Positions 33,479 to 38,954 of a stretch of DNA of 38,954 nt are shown piece after piece (the first letter of the stretch is position 1; each line of letters opens with the position of its first letter). Both the position numbers and the translations under genes were made by a program. This DNA comes from Nanobdellota archaeon (GTDB taxonomy: Archaea > Nanobdellota > Nanobdellia > Woesearchaeales > JAHJEM01), in NCBI GenBank assembly GCA_018825425.1, contig JAHJEM010000067.1:1-38954 (forward strand). Reading direction: 5' to 3'. The notes beneath the pieces were generated by a model. It saw only the letters and a list, made by a program, of their open reading frames with translations, ran no database searches and was not told the origin of the DNA.

Positions 33479-34028
33479 GTCTATCTTGAATAAATCGATC
33501 ATGATAAGGCACGGAAGCGGTATTAAGAACTGGGATGATATGGATTACTCAGAACTCATTCGATTGATCAGGCAGGAAAAAGATCTTGAGCTAGACCTAG
33601 CGTGTCTTAAATCAATTAATTTTGATATACTTCGGAATCTAGAGCCTGAATTAGTGATATGTTCGCCTATGACGCGTACCTTGGAAACTGCAAAATTCAT
33701 TGCAAAAGAATTGGGTTTGGAATATCAGATAGATAATAGTCTTCAGGAAATTCACTTTGAAGATTTACCTAAGAGCAAATATGAAAATGGGCCAAAGCAA
33801 ATGATAGATTATCTATTTGAAAAATCATTGCTTCACAAAAATACCTTTGATTGTAAGAAAGTACAAGGCAATGTAATAATTGTTACCCATAGTTTTCTTA
33901 TGCGCCTGATTTACGCTGATCTTTTCAACGTTGATGTCTCGACCCTGAAAGATGATTTGAGATTTAAGACATATTTAGCAGGATTTGCATTGGGTGATGG
34001 CAAAGGTGTGTTTTTGAGAAAAAAATAA
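33450..34028 (+). CDS. histidine phosphatase superfamily protein
   Basis: A 192-residue phosphoglycerate-mutase-like phosphatase. The catalytic RHG is near the N-terminus (IMIRHGSG, 18-25), followed by ICSPMTRTLETAKFIA and a second catalytic His in IIVTHSFLMRL (about 145-155). It overlaps the end of the dikinase gene by 29 nt and has an AAGGAGG ribosome site inside it, so the two are coupled. It may remove a phosphate placed by the dikinase or process a pathway intermediate; the substrate is unknown. It has little intervening sequence between the RHG and SPMTRT motifs and lacks the mutase-specific insert. Confidence 0.85.
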   Translation: MAMSQSITNKSILNKSIMIRHGSGIKNWDDMDYSELIRLIRQEKDLELDLACLKSINFDILRNLEPELVICSPMTRTLETAKFIAKELGLEYQIDNSLQEIHFEDLPKSKYENGPKQMIDYLFEKSLLHKNTFDCKKVQGNVIIVTHSFLMRLIYADLFNVDVSTLKDDLRFKTYLAGFALGDGKGVFLRKK

Positions 34029-34044
34029 CCAAAACTTGACCTTA

Positions 34045-34674
34045 TTAAAATTTTAATACGTCCATAACATTCCCTAAATCCTTCTCCTCTATAACAAATA
34101 TAGTATCTGTCCAGCAGCTCATGGTTTCAACTATATTGATCTCCTTATCACCAAACAAGCTATATAGATAGGCCATGACTCCTGGCACATTTTCCAAATC
34201 AGCAGAACTTTTTACTGTGACTTCAATGAGGTTCTCATTTATTCGTATTATCTTGTTCTTGAAGGTTTGCTTTACTCTGCCTAAGAATTCTTGGCTTGTG
34301 ATGACTGTTATGGCATTTACGCCCTCTATTACGCGAAAGAGTTCGTTTTTTGCTTTTACTTCCTTGTTCAGACTCAATAGATTGTTGAAAAATATGTTCT
34401 TTTCAACTACAGCAACAGCTACTTTGTTCTTGATTTCTAGATTTGAATTCTTGAGGATCTGGCGTACCTGATTCTCAGCACCTGGTTTTTTGCGTAGCTT
34501 GTCACCATATCTCCTGCAGGCAATGAGAACTGCATCAAAATGCTTTGCTGGAATCTTGACTTCCTTACATATCTGTCTCGATAGTGCAGAGTAGTTGATT
34601 AACCCAGTTCTCAAGCAATCCTTTGTGCCTTTTGATCCTGAGAGGTATTCCTCAACTGCCCTTTGTATGTTCAT
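34045..34674 (-). CDS. ACT-domain regulatory protein
   Basis: A 209-residue protein starting MNIQRAVEEYL. This ATG, not one seven codons earlier, lies about 26 nt from a TATA-like CATTTAAATAC (34697-34706). The N-terminal half is helical, with a possible HTH (NYSALSRQICKEVKIPAKHFDAVL). The C-terminal half looks like an ACT domain or pair (about 95-209), including LIEVTVKSSADLENVPGVMAYLYSLF and NIVETMSCWTDTIFVI. ACT domains bind amino acids. It is divergent from argG and could sense arginine or a precursor, but this is inference. Confidence 0.75.
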   Translation of the reverse strand: MNIQRAVEEYLSGSKGTKDCLRTGLINYSALSRQICKEVKIPAKHFDAVLIACRRYGDKLRKKPGAENQVRQILKNSNLEIKNKVAVAVVEKNIFFNNLLSLNKEVKAKNELFRVIEGVNAITVITSQEFLGRVKQTFKNKIIRINENLIEVTVKSSADLENVPGVMAYLYSLFGDKEINIVETMSCWTDTIFVIEEKDLGNVMDVLKF

Positions 34675-34751
34675 GTGGTATAGCAATGTATCCATGTATT
34701 TAAATGTTTTGTTTCAGACATAATTGTATGATTATGTCCTTTTTTAGACGA

Positions 34752-34764
34752 TAATATTTTAAAT
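34752..34764 (+). promoter_or_regulatory. argG leader promoter
   Basis: TATA-like ATATTTTAAATC lies 25-35 nt before the uORF ATG at 34794. The predicted TSS is near 34786, leaving a leader of about 150 nt before argG. That is long compared with the other operons in this window. Confidence 0.55.
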
Positions 34765-34793
34765 CAAACCGATTCAACAGGGTTTGAGTTAAA

Positions 34794-34865
34794 ATGAATA
34801 CCTACCAACTATACCTAACAACTGCATCTCTGGTGCAGATTTCTTGTACAGTTAGAAGACGGTAG
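34794..34865 (+). CDS. arginine-codon leader peptide (upstream ORF) before argG
   Basis: A 23-codon frame begins about 8 nt after the predicted TSS. It starts MNTYQLYLTT and ends CTVRRR followed by TAG, with Arg codons AGA AGA CGG as the last three sense codons. The stop is 71 nt before the argG ATG. A short hairpin (AGTG/CACT, 34875-34885) and a U-rich run (34888-34895) lie between. This arrangement resembles attenuator peptides in which ribosome behaviour on arginine codons or at the stop controls the downstream genes. There is no proof of translation; a chance frame is possible. Confidence 0.4.
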   Translation: MNTYQLYLTTASLVQISCTVRRR

Positions 34866-34936
34866 ATGTAATTCAGTGGCCCACTACTTTTCTTTATGAA
34901 AAAAACAAATTAGTTAAAAATTGAGAGGTAAACAAA

Positions 34937-36199
34937 ATGAAAACACAAAATGAACAAAACAAGAAAAAAATTATCCTCGCGTACAGCGGGGGACTGGATA
35001 CTTCAGTCATATTGAAGTGGATGGTGAACAAAGGATATGATGTCATTGCCTATGTGGCTGATGTTGGACAGCCAGATGATTTTGAGGCAATAAAGAAGAA
35101 GGCTCTCAAGACTGGTGCTAGTAAGGTCTATGTTGAAGACCTTAAACAAGAATTTGTAGAGAAATACATATTTCCTGCAATACAAGCCAATGCCGTGTAC
35201 GAAGGCAGATACTTGCTCGGAACAAGTTTGGCAAGGCCCCTCATTGCCCAGAAGCAGATTGAAATAGCTCACAAAGAAGGAGCTAAGATTGTGTCCCATG
35301 GATCCACTGGAAAAGGAAATGACCAAGTGCGTTTTGAATTGACATATTATGCTATTGATCCAGATATAATTGTATTTGCGCCTTGGAAAGAACAGGAATG
35401 GTTGAATGAATTCAAGGGCCGAACTGATATGCTTGACTATGCAGAGAAGAATGGAATCAATGTTGATCAATCCAAGAAAAAACCTTACAGCGAGGATGCA
35501 AATCTACTTCATATCAGTCATGAAGCGGGAATCCTAGAGGATCCAAAACATCCAGGAGGAGATGAGATACTCAAGTACTGTAAAAGTCTGAAAGATGCAC
35601 CGGATAAGGAGACATTTCTTGAAATCCATTTCAAAGATGGCATTCCGGTTAAGGTTGTCAATACTGCAGACAAGGTCACTAAGACAGAACCATTAGAATT
35701 GTTTACATACATGAACGAACTTGGTTGCGAGAATGGAATTGGTGTTGTTGACATGGTTGAGAATCGTTTTGTTGGTCTGAAAAGCCGTGGAATATATGAG
35801 ACTCCAGGAGCAACTATATTATATGCGGCTCATCAAGACATTGAAGGCATTGCAATGGATCGTGAGGTCATGAGGTTACGTGATATGCTCAGCCCTAAAT
35901 TCGCAGAGATCGTTTACTATGGCTTCTGGTTTTCACCAGAGATGGACTTCATGATGAGTGCAATTCAGAAAAGCCAGGAGATGATTGACGGAATCGTTTA
36001 CTTGTCCTTGTACAAGGGAAATGTAAAGATCCTTGGAAGGGAGAGCCCAAGTAGTCTGTATGACCAAGACCTTGCAAGCATGGACATAGAAGGTGGTTTT
36101 AATCAAAAGGATTCCGAAGGATTCATAAAGATTAATGCAGTACGTCTGAAAGCAAATAAGGCAATCCTAGATAAACACGGGAAAAAATATTTTGATTGA
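34937..36199 (+). CDS. argG: argininosuccinate synthase
   Basis: A 420-residue ATP-dependent enzyme joining citrulline and aspartate, the penultimate step of arginine synthesis. The PP-loop is [10 protein letters not shown] (about 14-23). [14 protein letters not shown] and [14 protein letters not shown] are the citrulline/aspartate-binding motifs. [14 protein letters not shown] is conserved near residue 280. The length is normal. GAGAGG lies 5-10 nt before the ATG. argH follows 42 nt downstream, behind a T10 run. Confidence 0.97.
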   Translation: MKTQNEQNKKKIILAYSGGLDTSVILKWMVNKGYDVIAYVADVGQPDDFEAIKKKALKTGASKVYVEDLKQEFVEKYIFPAIQANAVYEGRYLLGTSLARPLIAQKQIEIAHKEGAKIVSHGSTGKGNDQVRFELTYYAIDPDIIVFAPWKEQEWLNEFKGRTDMLDYAEKNGINVDQSKKKPYSEDANLLHISHEAGILEDPKHPGGDEILKYCKSLKDAPDKETFLEIHFKDGIPVKVVNTADKVTKTEPLELFTYMNELGCENGIGVVDMVENRFVGLKSRGIYETPGATILYAAHQDIEGIAMDREVMRLRDMLSPKFAEIVYYGFWFSPEMDFMMSAIQKSQEMIDGIVYLSLYKGNVKILGRESPSSLYDQDLASMDIEGGFNQKDSEGFIKINAVRLKANKAILDKHGKKYFD

Positions 36200-36205
36200 A
36201 TTTTA

Positions 36206-36215
36206 TTTTTTTTTT
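36206..36215 (+). terminator. T10 run between argG and argH
   Basis: Ten consecutive T start 7 nt after the argG stop. A run this long is a typical archaeal termination or pausing site, so argH may be expressed at a lower level than argG or have its own start. Confidence 0.45.
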
Positions 36216-36241
36216 AAGAATAAGGTAAATTGGAGGACAAA

Positions 36242-37429
36242 ATGAAGCTTTGGGAAAAGGATTTTAATCCTAACTCGGAAATTGAAGATTTTACTGTCGG
36301 AGAAGACTACTTGCTAGATCAAAAGCTAATCAAGTATGATGTTATGGTCAACCTTGCACATGCAAAAATGCTTGGCAAGATTGGAATTCTAAAAGTAGAA
36401 GAGGTCGATAAGATATTGAAGGTGCTCGATGAAATCAAAAGTCTGGATGAGAAAGGAGAATTCAAGATATCAAAACAGCAAGAGGATGTTCATACTGCAA
36501 TCGAAGAATTCCTAATAGAGAAACTCGGTGATCTCGGTAAAAAAATTCATACAGCAAGATCACGTAATGATCAGGTCATGACAGATATCCTGCTCTATTG
36601 CAAGGATGAGCTCAAGCAATCAAATCAAACCATCAACCAACTCATCACATTGCTGAAAGCGTTTTGCAAAGAGCACACAGGCATTCCTATGCCTGGCTAC
36701 ACACACATGCAAAAAGCAATGCCCTATTCTGTTGACAAATGGATGGGTGCATTTATTGAAATGCTCAATGATGATTTGAATGCTATAGACTTTGCACAGA
36801 CCGCAATCGACAAGTGTCCTTTAGGAAGCGCCGCTGGATATGGTGTCCCAGAAAATACTATCAAACTTGATATAAAGATGACATCAGACCTACTTGGTTT
36901 TGCGAAACCATTTGATAATCCGTTATACGTTCAGAACAGCCGTGGGAAATACGAGCAAATTGTCCTTTTTGCTCTAAACCAAGCCATGATGACTATGAAC
37001 AAGCTTGCAACAGACTTATTGTTATTCACAACAAGCGAATTTAACTTTTTTTCTCTGCCAGATGAACTATGTACAGGTAGTTCAATCATGCCCCAGAAGA
37101 AAAACTATGACGTACTTGAGCTTGTCAAGGGAAAGACAAAACTTGTTCAGGCCAAGATGAATGAAATATCTTTGCTCTCTTCAAATCTGCCATCTGGATA
37201 CAACCGTGACATGCAGTTGGCAAAAGAGCCGCTAATTCAAGGAATCGATATTTCAAAATCAGTGCTAAAGATCATGATACTTTCGATCAAAAATCTCAAG
37301 CCAAACAAGACAAGCCTAGAAAAAGCCATGACATCTGAACTCTACGCCACAGAAAAAGCCCTGAAACTGGTCAAGAAAGGTATGCCTTTTCGTGAGGCCT
37401 ATAAGGCGGTTTCTAAAGATTTGAAGTGA
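36242..37429 (+). CDS. argH: argininosuccinate lyase
   Basis: A 395-residue enzyme releasing arginine and fumarate from argininosuccinate. The start ATG lies 5 nt after GGAGG; an in-frame TTG four codons upstream is rejected. It has the fumarase/aspartase-superfamily signatures ARSRNDQVMTD, MPGYTHMQKAMP and GSSIMPQKKN. It is about 50-70 residues shorter than typical ArgH, mainly at the C-terminus, which may lack part of the last helical domain, but the active-site loop is complete. It follows argG on the same strand. Confidence 0.95.
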   Translation: MKLWEKDFNPNSEIEDFTVGEDYLLDQKLIKYDVMVNLAHAKMLGKIGILKVEEVDKILKVLDEIKSLDEKGEFKISKQQEDVHTAIEEFLIEKLGDLGKKIHTARSRNDQVMTDILLYCKDELKQSNQTINQLITLLKAFCKEHTGIPMPGYTHMQKAMPYSVDKWMGAFIEMLNDDLNAIDFAQTAIDKCPLGSAAGYGVPENTIKLDIKMTSDLLGFAKPFDNPLYVQNSRGKYEQIVLFALNQAMMTMNKLATDLLLFTTSEFNFFSLPDELCTGSSIMPQKKNYDVLELVKGKTKLVQAKMNEISLLSSNLPSGYNRDMQLAKEPLIQGIDISKSVLKIMILSIKNLKPNKTSLEKAMTSELYATEKALKLVKKGMPFREAYKAVSKDLK

Positions 37430-37521
37430 TTGCTTGATTCCATAAAATATTCCATATTTTGGGCATTAAAATGCAATATGGCGTCTCAAACCTCTGAAAT
37501 CTGCTGTCTCAGCCCCTCTAG

Positions 37522-38954
<1,433 letters not shown>

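Overview
The window is most likely from an uncultured archaeon, probably of a DPANN-type lineage such as Woesearchaeota. The archaeal markers are aIF5B, archaeal-type Trm1 and AlaRS, class III (type IV pilin-like) signal peptides, archaeal GspE/TadC-type secretion proteins, an intron-containing tRNA-Thr and AT-rich TATA boxes. The base composition is AT-rich, and lysine-rich proteins dominate outside two segments. Many operon-leading genes have a TATA-like box centred about 26 nt upstream of the start codon, which predicts leaderless mRNAs. Internal genes instead carry GGTGA/GGAGG ribosome sites. No rRNA and no CRISPR array were seen. The lineage is an inference from protein style, not a phylogeny.

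Layout. 1-4.8 kb: translation genes (trm1, infB, a PUA-domain protein) with a small membrane protein and an acidic Cys-rich lipoprotein. 4.8-8.0 kb: three arginine/glutamine-rich genes unlike their neighbours. Two of them look like the hydrolase half (HD) and synthetase half of a split RelA/SpoT (RSH) enzyme, which would be unusual in an archaeon. 8.1-11.3 kb: alaS followed by a small-domain methyltransferase. 11.4-21.3 kb: a minus-strand type IV pilus-like locus with a class III signal-peptide pilin, a two-TM protein, two TadC/FlaJ-like platform proteins, a GspE/FlaI-like ATPase, a large coiled-coil/TPR protein, a winged-helix-like protein and three membrane-anchored surface proteins. A strongly folded 130-bp intergenic element lies inside it.

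21.4-26.3 kb: glutamate dehydrogenase, small zinc-binding proteins, a split tRNA-Thr(CGU) gene preceded by three degenerate copies of its own 5' end, an AbrB-PhoU regulator, a 49-residue acidic protein, a GC-rich hairpin and an OB-fold protein. 26.6-34.0 kb: a plus-strand metabolic cluster. It holds a bacterial-type TrpRS, a PLP group II decarboxylase, a methyltransferase, an M20 hydrolase, a dikinase with the domain order of rifampin phosphotransferase, and a histidine phosphatase. 34.0-38.95 kb: an ACT-domain protein, then argG and argH behind a 23-codon upstream ORF that ends in three arginine codons, then gyrB, which runs off the window.

The best candidates for something undescribed are the split RSH-like pair, the arginine-codon leader ahead of argGH, the tRNA 5'-end repeat array, the TrpRS/decarboxylase/dikinase cluster and the folded element in the pilus locus.
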